Shown piece by piece: positions 34,055 through 42,228 of a stretch of 64,000 nt of DNA. Origin of the DNA: Promethearchaeota archaeon (GTDB taxonomy: Archaea; Asgardarchaeota; Lokiarchaeia; Sigyniarchaeales; SOKP01); assembly GCA_016839765.1 (NCBI GenBank), contig JAEOTP010000016.1, positions 68,027-132,026 on the forward strand. The letters are read 5' to 3'. Below the pieces are notes generated by a model. The model had not been told where the DNA came from, ran no database searches, and worked only from the letters and a program-made list of their open reading frames with translations. How positions within the stretch are numbered: position 1 is the first letter of the stretch; the number at the start of each line of letters is the position of its first letter. The translations under genes and the position numbers were made by a program.

Positions 34055-35366
34055 TAATATTGAATTCTTTCTTTTCCAATACTTTAATAATCTTATTAAT
34101 TCTCCTTTCAGATGAGGGAAGATCTTTAGTTTTTGTAGCAATAAAACAAGAATAGTAATCAATTTGAGTTTTATCATCACCGCTAAGCTTTATTGGGGGG
34201 GTAACTATTTCAGGAATATCATTTATTATTTTAGGAATGATAATTTTACTCACATTTTCAAAAGAAGCTGTTCCAGTATATTCTAGATTTAAAGGACCAA
34301 ATTTTGAAAATTTATGGAATTGATTTTTGTATAAATCAAAATTATTTTCGTTAAAATTTAAGATAATACCCATTAAGTTTTGTTTAACAATATTTCTAAT
34401 TCCTATATATGAAGTGGTTAATCTTGGATTAATCTCGATGAAACTTAATGACTTCTCCTGTTTTTGGATAAAGTCTATACCAAAATATCCATTAAAGTAT
34501 GAAAAATTCAGCTTTTCGAAATTCTTTTTTAAAGAGATCGCTATATCTTCCCAATTCTCTACGGGTGTATAACCTCCAAAATATTTTGACTCATGATGGG
34601 AGTTCCTTATGACAATATGTTGATGATTAATACCAATTATAATCGGAGGGCTTTTAGATGATGTATTTAGAATATTATTTCCTATTAATGAAACACTCAT
34701 GTCCCTACCTTCAATGAATTCTTGTAGGATATAACTTCTGGAATGGTCAAGAGTATCTGTAGATTGATTGAAAAAATTTATAATTTGATTTTCAGTTTCA
34801 AAATAATAGATTGATTCTGCTCCAACTCCATCTTCGGGCTTTATTATGATTGGGGCATCAAACTCATTCAGTTTTCTAATTATGAACTCAATATCAAATC
34901 TATCTTGTTTATAAGGTACTAAAAAAGTCATTGGAGTGCAAATTTTCTTCTCTTTTAAAAAATTATAGGTTTTTAATTTTGAAGAGCCCAGTATAATCCC
35001 TTTTAAACCAACACTTAAAACAATCGCATCGTTATCTAATGCGATTTTTGTAAGATTAAAAAGAATATTTAAGAATTCTGGAGCGATAATAAAGCAAAAT
35101 TTACTTTTTTTAACACATTCCTTAAATTTAGTAACGAAATTATCTGAATTTTGGACGATGTTAATAAAATCAGCTTTTAAACACCTTGATAAAAATTGAA
35201 TTCGAAAATCTAAAAGAGTTTCAATTTCATAATCTAAATTTTGAAAATCAGCAATAATAGATCTTAGCATGCCAAATCCTTCAGCAAAGAGTAAGGCAGG
35301 AATCTTAACTTGATTGAATCCCCCTCCAGAAACAAATTCAAGGATAAAAATTGTGTTTTTATTCAT
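34047..35366 (-). CDS. ATP-grasp ligase, MfnD-like
   Basis: 439 aa. ATP-grasp features in order: IIIKPEDGVGAESI (Lys and P-loop-like segment), ILQEFIEGRDMSVSLIG, and the metal site FIEINPRLTTSY. The start IFILEFVSGGG and the order of these blocks resemble tyramine-glutamate ligase (MfnD) of methanofuran biosynthesis. If correct, it joins glutamate to an amine during cofactor synthesis; other carboxylate-amine ligase roles are possible. No other methanofuran gene is in the window. Confidence 0.7.
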   Translation of the reverse strand: MNKNTIFILEFVSGGGFNQVKIPALLFAEGFGMLRSIIADFQNLDYEIETLLDFRIQFLSRCLKADFINIVQNSDNFVTKFKECVKKSKFCFIIAPEFLNILFNLTKIALDNDAIVLSVGLKGIILGSSKLKTYNFLKEKKICTPMTFLVPYKQDRFDIEFIIRKLNEFDAPIIIKPEDGVGAESIYYFETENQIINFFNQSTDTLDHSRSYILQEFIEGRDMSVSLIGNNILNTSSKSPPIIIGINHQHIVIRNSHHESKYFGGYTPVENWEDIAISLKKNFEKLNFSYFNGYFGIDFIQKQEKSLSFIEINPRLTTSYIGIRNIVKQNLMGIILNFNENNFDLYKNQFHKFSKFGPLNLEYTGTASFENVSKIIIPKIINDIPEIVTPPIKLSGDDKTQIDYYSCFIATKTKDLPSSERRINKIIKVLEKKEFNIIK

Positions 35367-35502
35367 AATTTTTTTATAAAATTTTTACTCAGAATTTTAT
35401 AAATTTAGTTGTAATTAAAAAGTTTTTATAGATTAGTTTTAAAATGATGATTTAATAATCTTAATTAACTTAAATTTAACAAAAAAACTATAGAAAAAGA
35501 TT

Positions 35503-36744
35503 ATGTCTACTTTTTTTACAGAAGAGTCGTTGCAGAGAATACGCTATCTGCATTTTAAAATTAAAAAATTAGAAGAGGCCTTAGAAAAAGAGGAAGAACA
35601 CTTCAGTTTGGATGATTTGAATCTTATATTAGAATATACTAAAATATTAAATATTAATTATCAAAATCACAATCAAGCTGAAATTATAAAAAAATTAGAT
35701 ATTACTCCTAATTATTTAGATCCTCTTGAAAATAATCGCGAAATTGAGATTAAGGATTTAATGTTTGAATGTGCTCGTGTCTTATCGGTTTTAGCCAAAG
35801 CCTACTCTCAATTATCTGAGAAATTTGAAGATGAGGAAGATTGGGAAAATTCAGTTGTTGCTATGTCTGAAAGTAGTAAGATTTATAAAACAGCAGCTTA
35901 TTTCAGCACAGCAGTAGTCCTACAGAACGATCTCGGTAAAACACTAAACCCCGAACATCTTGAATTAAATTCGGAAGAGACTCGCGTATTGGCGCAAAGT
36001 GTCGCTGCTTTACGAGAAGAAAACAAAAATAATGTTTACTTTGCCTCAAAACTTTATGCAGGTTTAAGTAGCTTATCAAAAAGAATCTTTTATTTAAAGA
36101 AACATGATGAAAAGAAAAGGCATCAGTTAAGAGCCCAATTTCATTTTGATATGGGAAAAGCCTGCCATTTAAAGGCTATTGCTTCATTAGAATCATCAAT
36201 CACCACAATAAATAAAGAAAAAGTACAAAAATTACAGCAAAAAGCTAATTTTTATTATAAGAAGGCTGAAGAAATCTGGGAGGATATGTATAAGGATTTA
36301 CCTAATTTATCGGAAGAAGAGCAGGATAGTATCCAACTAAATTTATCCATTGTCAAGGATTTATTGAAAAATAATGATGTGGAACCTTTAGATTATGAAG
36401 AGATTAAAAGAATACAGGATCCAGAACCTATAGTAATTATCCCTGAAAATTTAGCTCCATTTGTTCCCAAAAATATTGTATATTTGACCAAATTTGTGCC
36501 TAAAGATTTAAACATTAAAAGATTTAGAACATTCCAAAAGAAGAAATTAGAACAGAAAATTCCTTATAGTAAACGAGAAAAATTAAATGATAAAAAAGCA
36601 GGAATAGTAAGAACGATTAATGAATTAAAATCTTTAAGAGAAAATAACGAAATTGATATTGAAAAATTTGCAGAACTTATGGAGAAATATTCTACTAAAC
36701 TTAAAATGATTGATACAGCAATTGAAAAATTAGCAAAACAATAA
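35503..36744 (+). CDS. Probable BRO1-domain (ALIX/Bro1-like) protein
   Basis: 413 aa, almost wholly helical. Blocks follow the BRO1 order: FECARVLSVLAKAYSQLSEK (about 89-109; compare the E-K/A-x-V-L-F-N-I-A-ALYSQ core), NSVVAMSESSKIYKTAAYF, a long helix with LYAGLSSLSKRIFYL, LRAQFHFDMGKACHLKAIA, KANFYYKKAEEIW, and NNDVEPLDYEEIKRIQDPEP at the end, like the END-x-I-Y-x-x-x-V-P segment. The final 90 residues form a basic coiled coil. Eukaryotic BRO1 proteins bind ESCRT-III (CHMP4). No ESCRT gene is adjacent. Assignment rests on pattern reading only. Confidence 0.6.
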   Translation: MSTFFTEESLQRIRYLHFKIKKLEEALEKEEEHFSLDDLNLILEYTKILNINYQNHNQAEIIKKLDITPNYLDPLENNREIEIKDLMFECARVLSVLAKAYSQLSEKFEDEEDWENSVVAMSESSKIYKTAAYFSTAVVLQNDLGKTLNPEHLELNSEETRVLAQSVAALREENKNNVYFASKLYAGLSSLSKRIFYLKKHDEKKRHQLRAQFHFDMGKACHLKAIASLESSITTINKEKVQKLQQKANFYYKKAEEIWEDMYKDLPNLSEEEQDSIQLNLSIVKDLLKNNDVEPLDYEEIKRIQDPEPIVIIPENLAPFVPKNIVYLTKFVPKDLNIKRFRTFQKKKLEQKIPYSKREKLNDKKAGIVRTINELKSLRENNEIDIEKFAELMEKYSTKLKMIDTAIEKLAKQ

Positions 36745-36754
36745 GGAAATTTTT

Positions 36755-37228
36755 TTATCTCTCAAAATATAATTTGCGATTTTTTTTTAATTCAAATTGT
36801 CTCTCAGCTTCCTCTTTAAAAATGAGGTCGTATACTTCTTTAAAAACCACTCCTAATAGTAAGACTTCTATAAAAATGATAAGGCTTGTCATCATAATTT
36901 GTAAATTATGTAAATTTCTGAGGAGTAAGGAACTTACTAGAAAAATCTGTGGCACGTAAATCAAAGAAACTATTCCAATTCTTTTTCCAAATTTAATAAT
37001 GTATTTATTATCTAATTTGAAGGTTTTATTTAACCTCAAAGCTTCTATCATGTAATAGATGCTAAATAATATATTCACAATACTGATAATTATTATAAAA
37101 TCCCTATCGGATGGCTCTAATGCAATGAAAGGCTTTAAAACAATTGAACCAATTAGAAATGTAATTGAAAAAATTAATAATACTAAAGATAATGACAATA
37201 GTCCATCATGAAAATCTTTATAATCCAT
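36755..37228 (-). CDS. Hypothetical four-helix membrane protein
   Basis: 157 aa with four predicted transmembrane helices (about residues 10-32, 43-62, 85-105 and 112-135) and a charged, basic cytoplasmic tail (KEEAERQFELKKNRK). No family recognised. It converges on the BRO1-like gene with a 10-bp gap. Confidence 0.7.
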   Translation of the reverse strand: MDYKDFHDGLLSLSLVLLIFSITFLIGSIVLKPFIALEPSDRDFIIIISIVNILFSIYYMIEALRLNKTFKLDNKYIIKFGKRIGIVSLIYVPQIFLVSSLLLRNLHNLQIMMTSLIIFIEVLLLGVVFKEVYDLIFKEEAERQFELKKNRKLYFER

Positions 37229-37344
37229 CTCCTTTCAAAAATTTAAGGTTATTCTCTCATATTTAAATAGTGTAAAAATTAAAGCTTTATTAAATGTAAA
37301 GGTAAAAATTATATTAATCATTATTGTTTGAGATTTAATACAAT

Positions 37345-38010
37345 ATGGCTCATTTAACCGAAGAAGAAATCGAAGATTTAAAGAAAATTCATCCTCAAAA
37401 GCGCATTTTACGGTTTATTTATCTAGTTTGTGGCAATTTTATCATATTATTGGGATTATTGTTATTATTTACAGGTTTTGATTTTGGCATCAAATTCGAA
37501 GATATTAATATTTCTTTTATCATTGATTTATTATTTATTGTATTTGGTATGATAATCGCGTCAAAATATTTTATTGCCCCTTATTATCTTCGTGAAAATT
37601 CTCTAAAATTTGTAAATTTACGAAGTTTAAGGGAACCTGTTGATAAAACGGTTAAATTCTATTCTCTTACGATTTCAAGACTTGTAGCAACAATTTTTAT
37701 GATTATGGCAGGAGTAATTTCTTTTTTAATTTTTGGTTTAGATGTCGGTCATGAAGTAAAGTATGGTAGTGCTGTTGTACTTGGAGGACCCTCCTTTTTT
37801 TATGTGACTGGACTTCCTGCTTTAGGGTTTGGATTTTGTTTATTATTATATTTTTTATTGAGCTTGTTTAAAGGAAGATTCTCGAAGTCAAAGAATTTTC
37901 TTTTCTTTTATGAAATTAGACCAGGATTTCCATGGTTAACTGAGGTACCAAAGAAGGATATAGAAGCAGTTAGGTATCAGAATAATCATCTGGGTCCTAA
38001 ATTAGGATGA
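37345..38010 (+). CDS. N-terminal part of a membrane protein split by an in-frame TGA
   Basis: 221 aa with four transmembrane helices (about residues 28-48, 58-78, 110-132 and 150-175), then a soluble stretch YEIRPGFPWLTEVPKKDIEAV that looks like the start of a bPH-type domain. The frame is closed by TGA at 38008-38010 and continues in the same frame through ATT into the ATG of the next gene. The pair is likely one protein of about 575 aa interrupted by a nonsense codon (for example TGG to TGA), or two coupled subunits. Confidence 0.65.
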   Translation: MAHLTEEEIEDLKKIHPQKRILRFIYLVCGNFIILLGLLLLFTGFDFGIKFEDINISFIIDLLFIVFGMIIASKYFIAPYYLRENSLKFVNLRSLREPVDKTVKFYSLTISRLVATIFMIMAGVISFLIFGLDVGHEVKYGSAVVLGGPSFFYVTGLPALGFGFCLLLYFLLSLFKGRFSKSKNFLFFYEIRPGFPWLTEVPKKDIEAVRYQNNHLGPKLG

Positions 38011-38013
38011 ATT

Positions 38014-39072
38014 ATGCTTTTATTCCCTTTTATTACCTTACAATTAATGACCGCAATTCCCCTATTTGCTATTGAAAAAGCAGGACCAGAATATGTATTA
38101 TCATGGATTTTCATGATTATATCGATATTAGAAATTATTTCCTTAATTCTATTAATTATTTTTCCCCAAAATTATTTCGAAATAGCCACAAAAGATAGAC
38201 TTTATGAGATGTGGTTTTCTCCAATTAAATCTAAACACCAAAAGTATTTTAAAGATGAATTTAGCGATTTTTTAGACTGTAAGATAAAAGTATCACCTAA
38301 GAAAAGTGAGATTAATCAATCGAGTAATTCAAAAGCACCTTCTCTCTCAGAAAGCATTTTTTCTAATTTAGATCCTAAACAATTTCAACTATTTAGGTTA
38401 ATTTTTGGTACATTTTTAATAGTTGGAGCAATAGTTATGCTTAGCCAAATGGTTTTATTCGGTCCATGGGTGTGGTGGATTTCATTGATGTATGGATTTA
38501 TCCTACTTATTAAAGCTTTTTGTTATGATTTCAGTAATAAAAATGGAGATATGTTTCAGCTTGATGAACAAAATAATATTTTCAGATTTAAGCGATTATT
38601 TAAATTCAAATTTCATTACATTACTGCATTTAAAGTTAAAGAAATAAAAATTATAAAGTGGTTTAGAAAATTAGATTTTTTTGATATCATAGGATTAGGA
38701 GGATTGTTAATATTTTTAACCCTACAACAAGCTGAAGGATGGTTTTTAGCAGATACTCCTCAGTTAATTTCTGATAACATTTTTAGTACATTTTATATGA
38801 TTATCGTATTCCTGTTCGTTTTTTTCTATTTGTGTGTCCCTATTGATGTAATCGAGTTTATAACTCCTACAGTCACGTATAGAATTAATGTAACTACTAA
38901 AATCAAGAAAAAGAACTTATTCTTCAAATATCTATACAATTTAAAAAACTTTCCGAAAGGAATTATTACAAAAGATACAAAAAGAACATTTTCAATTAGA
39001 ATAGGACTTATTGGAGCCTTGATTATAGGTACCTTATTCTATTTTATTATTTTTATTATTTTTATTTTCTGA
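38014..39072 (+). CDS. C-terminal part of the split membrane protein
   Basis: 352 aa, in the same frame as the previous gene and separated from it only by TGA-ATT. It begins with a transmembrane helix, continues with a soluble stretch (NYFEIATKDRLYEMWF), and then has about five further helices around a second soluble segment (FRFKRLFKFKFHYITAFKV). The halves look like repeats of the same unit. AGGATGA just before the ATG could allow separate initiation. Function unknown. Confidence 0.65.
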   Translation: MLLFPFITLQLMTAIPLFAIEKAGPEYVLSWIFMIISILEIISLILLIIFPQNYFEIATKDRLYEMWFSPIKSKHQKYFKDEFSDFLDCKIKVSPKKSEINQSSNSKAPSLSESIFSNLDPKQFQLFRLIFGTFLIVGAIVMLSQMVLFGPWVWWISLMYGFILLIKAFCYDFSNKNGDMFQLDEQNNIFRFKRLFKFKFHYITAFKVKEIKIIKWFRKLDFFDIIGLGGLLIFLTLQQAEGWFLADTPQLISDNIFSTFYMIIVFLFVFFYLCVPIDVIEFITPTVTYRINVTTKIKKKNLFFKYLYNLKNFPKGIITKDTKRTFSIRIGLIGALIIGTLFYFIIFIIFIF

Positions 39073-39145
39073 AATTTTTGTTAAATCTAGTATTTATATA
39101 TAGATTTTTAAAAAAAGATTAAAGAAAAATTATATTTTAGTTATT

Positions 39146-39430
39146 ATGTCTGACCAGATTAAATTATTATTGTATATAAAGAATATGTTATCAGATCTTA
39201 TTTATTTAAACTGTGTTATCGCGACAGAACTGATTAGAGTAACTGAAAATACTGCTGCTCAAAGACAAGGAGAAGATTTTTTGAAACAATCTAACTGTAA
39301 ATCCGAGCATAATGCTATAAATGAAAATATCCTTAATGTTTTAAATAAATATTATAAAACACCAGAAGATAGTGAAAAAATGGAAAAATTAAAAAGCCAC
39401 GTTTTAGATCATCTTAAAGAGAAACAATAA
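39146..39430 (+). CDS. Hypothetical small helical protein next to IscU-like gene
   Basis: 94 aa, helical, with two Cys (LNCVIA, SNCKSE) and a charged C-terminus. No family recognised. The stop codon and the next ATG are separated by one base, so it is translationally coupled to the NifU/IscU-like gene and may work with it. Confidence 0.65.
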   Translation: MSDQIKLLLYIKNMLSDLIYLNCVIATELIRVTENTAAQRQGEDFLKQSNCKSEHNAINENILNVLNKYYKTPEDSEKMEKLKSHVLDHLKEKQ

Positions 39431-39431
39431 A

Positions 39432-39878
39432 ATGACCGATAAGAAAGATGAATTTGATGTTTTTGTGAATAAACTTCAACAAGAGATAATCGAAAAGGAA
39501 CTTGAAGATTTTAATCTGTATATTGTCAAATTATTTCATAATCCTCCTAATTGGGGTAAACCTTCAGACGAGAAAATTACCATATCAAATTCTTTTCAAG
39601 GACCTTGTGGTGATTTAATGCAATTCTTTTTAAAAATTGAAAATGATAAAATAGTGAAAGCAAATTTCATTACTGATGGATGTGGAGCGTCTGTGGCTGC
39701 TGGTAGTCAAACCACTTTAATAATAGAGGGAAATACATTAAAGTTCGCCGAAGATTTAACTCCTGAAGATATAGATAAAGCTTTAAATGGATTACCTAAG
39801 GATCATAAGCATTGTGCTGAATTAGCTGTAAGAACTTTGAAAGGGTTAATAAAAAAATATAGAGAAAAGGAGGGGTAG
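39432..39878 (+). CDS. IscU/NifU N-terminal domain iron-sulfur scaffold
   Basis: 148 aa. The three scaffold cysteines are in place: Cys59 in GPCGD, Cys84 in DGCGASVAA and Cys128 in HKHCAELAV. The sequence between them follows the IscU fold, so it likely assembles Fe-S clusters for transfer. No cysteine desulfurase or SufBC gene is adjacent. The N-terminal 30 residues are an extra charged helix. Confidence 0.85.
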   Translation: MTDKKDEFDVFVNKLQQEIIEKELEDFNLYIVKLFHNPPNWGKPSDEKITISNSFQGPCGDLMQFFLKIENDKIVKANFITDGCGASVAAGSQTTLIIEGNTLKFAEDLTPEDIDKALNGLPKDHKHCAELAVRTLKGLIKKYREKEG

Positions 39879-39888
39879 GATAAGTATT

Positions 39889-40611
39889 ATGGTTGCATTA
39901 AAGATTGAAAATATTGACATCCCGATAATATCCGATAATATTAATTTAAAAGCATCTATATATTATACTGGAAAAACTCCACAAAAAGCTCCTTTTATCA
40001 TTAATCTTGCTGGTTTATTAGATCATAGGGAGAGTTATTTTGTACGATTTTATTCTGAAAAGTTTGCAAAAGCAGGATATTATGTTTTATCATATGATTA
40101 TAGAGCTCACGGTGAGACCAAAAAACAAACAGGACATAGATCATGGTACCGAATGGTAATTGATATTTTTAAAGATATACAAATCGTGTTAGATTGGCTC
40201 ATTCAAAGTCAATCCAAAAGACTATCCGATCAAAATATCATCCTTTTTGGAAGAAGTATAGGTGGGGCAATAATTTTAACTTATGGGTTTATTGATGTAC
40301 GTGTTAAGAAATTAATAGCTCTATGTACACGTTATGATTATCAAACTACTAATGTCAAATTTTCAGAAGAAATTATAAAAAAAATCAGTCCAAGATATTT
40401 TTTAAAGAAAGATGACAAGAATATTGATAGAATTATAATTGCTCATTGTAAAGATGATAAAAGAATTCCATTTGAAAATATTTATTATATTAAAAATCAT
40501 TTGAATTTGAATGAAAAAAATGTCCTTATCTATGAAAATGGAGGCCATTCTTTTAAAGGACATAGAGAAGAACTTTTTGAATCATGTATTGAATTTATAA
40601 AAAAGTTATAA
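39889..40611 (+). CDS. Alpha/beta hydrolase (serine hydrolase)
   Basis: 240 aa. Nucleophile Ser lies in FGRSIGGAI, the acid in HCKDDKRIPF and the His in NGGHSF. The oxyanion region is NLAGLLDHRESY. It resembles acyl esterase or S33-type peptidase families; the substrate is unknown. AGGAGGGG precedes the ATG, overlapping the end of the IscU-like gene, so the genes are likely in one operon. Confidence 0.85.
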   Translation: MVALKIENIDIPIISDNINLKASIYYTGKTPQKAPFIINLAGLLDHRESYFVRFYSEKFAKAGYYVLSYDYRAHGETKKQTGHRSWYRMVIDIFKDIQIVLDWLIQSQSKRLSDQNIILFGRSIGGAIILTYGFIDVRVKKLIALCTRYDYQTTNVKFSEEIIKKISPRYFLKKDDKNIDRIIIAHCKDDKRIPFENIYYIKNHLNLNEKNVLIYENGGHSFKGHREELFESCIEFIKKL

Positions 40612-40664
40612 GCAAAATTGGTAATTAATTAAATTAGAGAGTTAAAATTAAATGTGAAATTTAT

Positions 40665-41573
40665 ATGGAAAAAATCTTAATAGTGGGACCAGGAAGTCAA
40701 ATTCTTGGGGTAAAAATAGCTGAAGAATTAGGAATTGAGACTGTAGATACTGAGTCTAAAAGCTTTCCCGATGGAGAGAATTATTTACGCTTAAATATTG
40801 AAGATGAGACAATTATTCAAGGAAAAGAAGTAATAATTGTACAATCTACTGGACCAAGTTCAAATGCTGATCAAAATAAGAGATTATTTGAGCTTGCAAT
40901 GATGATTGATTCAGTTAAAAGGATAGGTTCTAAAAAAATCATAGTTGTGGTTCCTTATCTCGCTTATGCACGTCAAGATAAGATATTTAGACCAGGTGAG
41001 TGCCCATTTGCTACTACAATTATTAGAATGATAAATTCCTTCAATATTGATGAATTTTACACGGTAGACCTCCATGAACCTAAGATTTTAGTTGACTTTT
41101 CTTGTAAGGCAATTAACGTTGATTCTATGAAACTTTTAGCGGATTATATTAAAAAATTAGGAGCTAAGGATATTGTAGTTGTTTCTCCTGACAAAGGAGC
41201 TGTTGAAAGATCTAAGGCTTTTGCCAAATATTTTGGAGATGATGTACTCGTCGAATATTTTGAGAAAGTAAGAGACGTTAAAACAGGAGATATCGCGATG
41301 TCAGGCAAGTTAAGTTTAAAAAATAAAGATGTAGTAATTGCTGATGATATCATATCAACAGGTGGTACAATGGCTACGGCAATTAAGTTATCAAAAGAAA
41401 GTGGGGCAAATAGAGTATATGCTGTAGCTACACATGCCTTAATGCTTCAACAAGCAAAATATAGAATTCTAAAAGCAGGAGCTGATGAAATAATTGGCAC
41501 AGATTCTATCGATAATCAATTAGCTAAAGTTTCATTGGCTAAAACAATAGCAGATTATTTAAAATTTGATTAA
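40665..41573 (+). CDS. prs: Ribose-phosphate pyrophosphokinase (PRPP synthetase)
   Basis: 302 aa. The PRPP loop is VIADDIISTGGTMATAI, and upstream conserved parts are SFPDGENYLRL, IIVVVPYLAYARQDK and YTVDLHEP. It makes PRPP from ribose 5-phosphate and ATP for nucleotide, His and cofactor synthesis. Length and motifs match the archaeal class. The start ATG at 40665 gives the family's short N-terminus. Confidence 0.93.
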   Translation: MEKILIVGPGSQILGVKIAEELGIETVDTESKSFPDGENYLRLNIEDETIIQGKEVIIVQSTGPSSNADQNKRLFELAMMIDSVKRIGSKKIIVVVPYLAYARQDKIFRPGECPFATTIIRMINSFNIDEFYTVDLHEPKILVDFSCKAINVDSMKLLADYIKKLGAKDIVVVSPDKGAVERSKAFAKYFGDDVLVEYFEKVRDVKTGDIAMSGKLSLKNKDVVIADDIISTGGTMATAIKLSKESGANRVYAVATHALMLQQAKYRILKAGADEIIGTDSIDNQLAKVSLAKTIADYLKFD

Positions 41574-41579
41574 AAGGAA

Positions 41580-42122
41580 TTAATAGCTATTAATTATCGT
41601 CTTGACGATTTCTCTAGTTTTTTTTTCCAATCTTTTTATTGTTGAATTATTTGTTATCTTAAAATTAGCTTCATTCAATACATTAATAATACCAAATCCA
41701 ATTTCTCTTTTATCTCTTTCAAATATTTCAATAAAATCTTTTGAATCATCGCTTCTATCCCGTTGAGCAATTCTTTTATATCTTAATTTATCCTTAGCTG
41801 CAATTTCGATTAAGGGGAATTTCCAATGTTTCCTAAATATATCAACTTCAGTTATAGATCTAATACCATCAATAAAAATAATATCCGCTTCTAAATTTTT
41901 AATTAATTCAACACATTTTTGAGCGATAATCCCTTCACCTTCCTTTTCTCTTAAATCTTTGGCAATTTTTCCTAAAATCTCATCAGTTGGTTCAAGGTTT
42001 CTAATCTTAGCTTCAATTCTTACAACGTCTCCCATATTTATGATTTTTCCTAAATCTTTAATAGCGTTTATTGCTGTTGATTTACCTGAGCCAGGAAGCC
42101 CACACAATCCAATAACCTTCAT
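41580..42122 (-). CDS. UPF0200-type P-loop nucleotide kinase
   Basis: 180 aa. Walker A GLPGSGKST at residues 8-16, MGDVVRIEAK near 35, and FIDGIRSITEVD near 87 are hallmarks of the archaeal UPF0200 family, related to dephospho-CoA and adenylate kinases. The phosphate acceptor of this family is not established. It converges with prs (7-bp gap). Confidence 0.85.
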   Translation of the reverse strand: MKVIGLCGLPGSGKSTAINAIKDLGKIINMGDVVRIEAKIRNLEPTDEILGKIAKDLREKEGEGIIAQKCVELIKNLEADIIFIDGIRSITEVDIFRKHWKFPLIEIAAKDKLRYKRIAQRDRSDDSKDFIEIFERDKREIGFGIINVLNEANFKITNNSTIKRLEKKTREIVKTIINSY

Positions 42123-42228
42123 TGCTCAAATTAAAGTATAATTCAAAATAAAATTAAATCATTATAAAAGAATAAAAATCTTTAAACTATAATTAATTTG
42201 TTAAAAAATTTATTTCACTGATTAAACG

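Noticed and set aside
37345-39072. Selenoprotein with Sec at the TGA
   Set aside because: Asgard selenoproteins are known, but the TGA is in a membrane protein with no redox motif and I saw no SECIS-like hairpin after the gene; a nonsense change is simpler.
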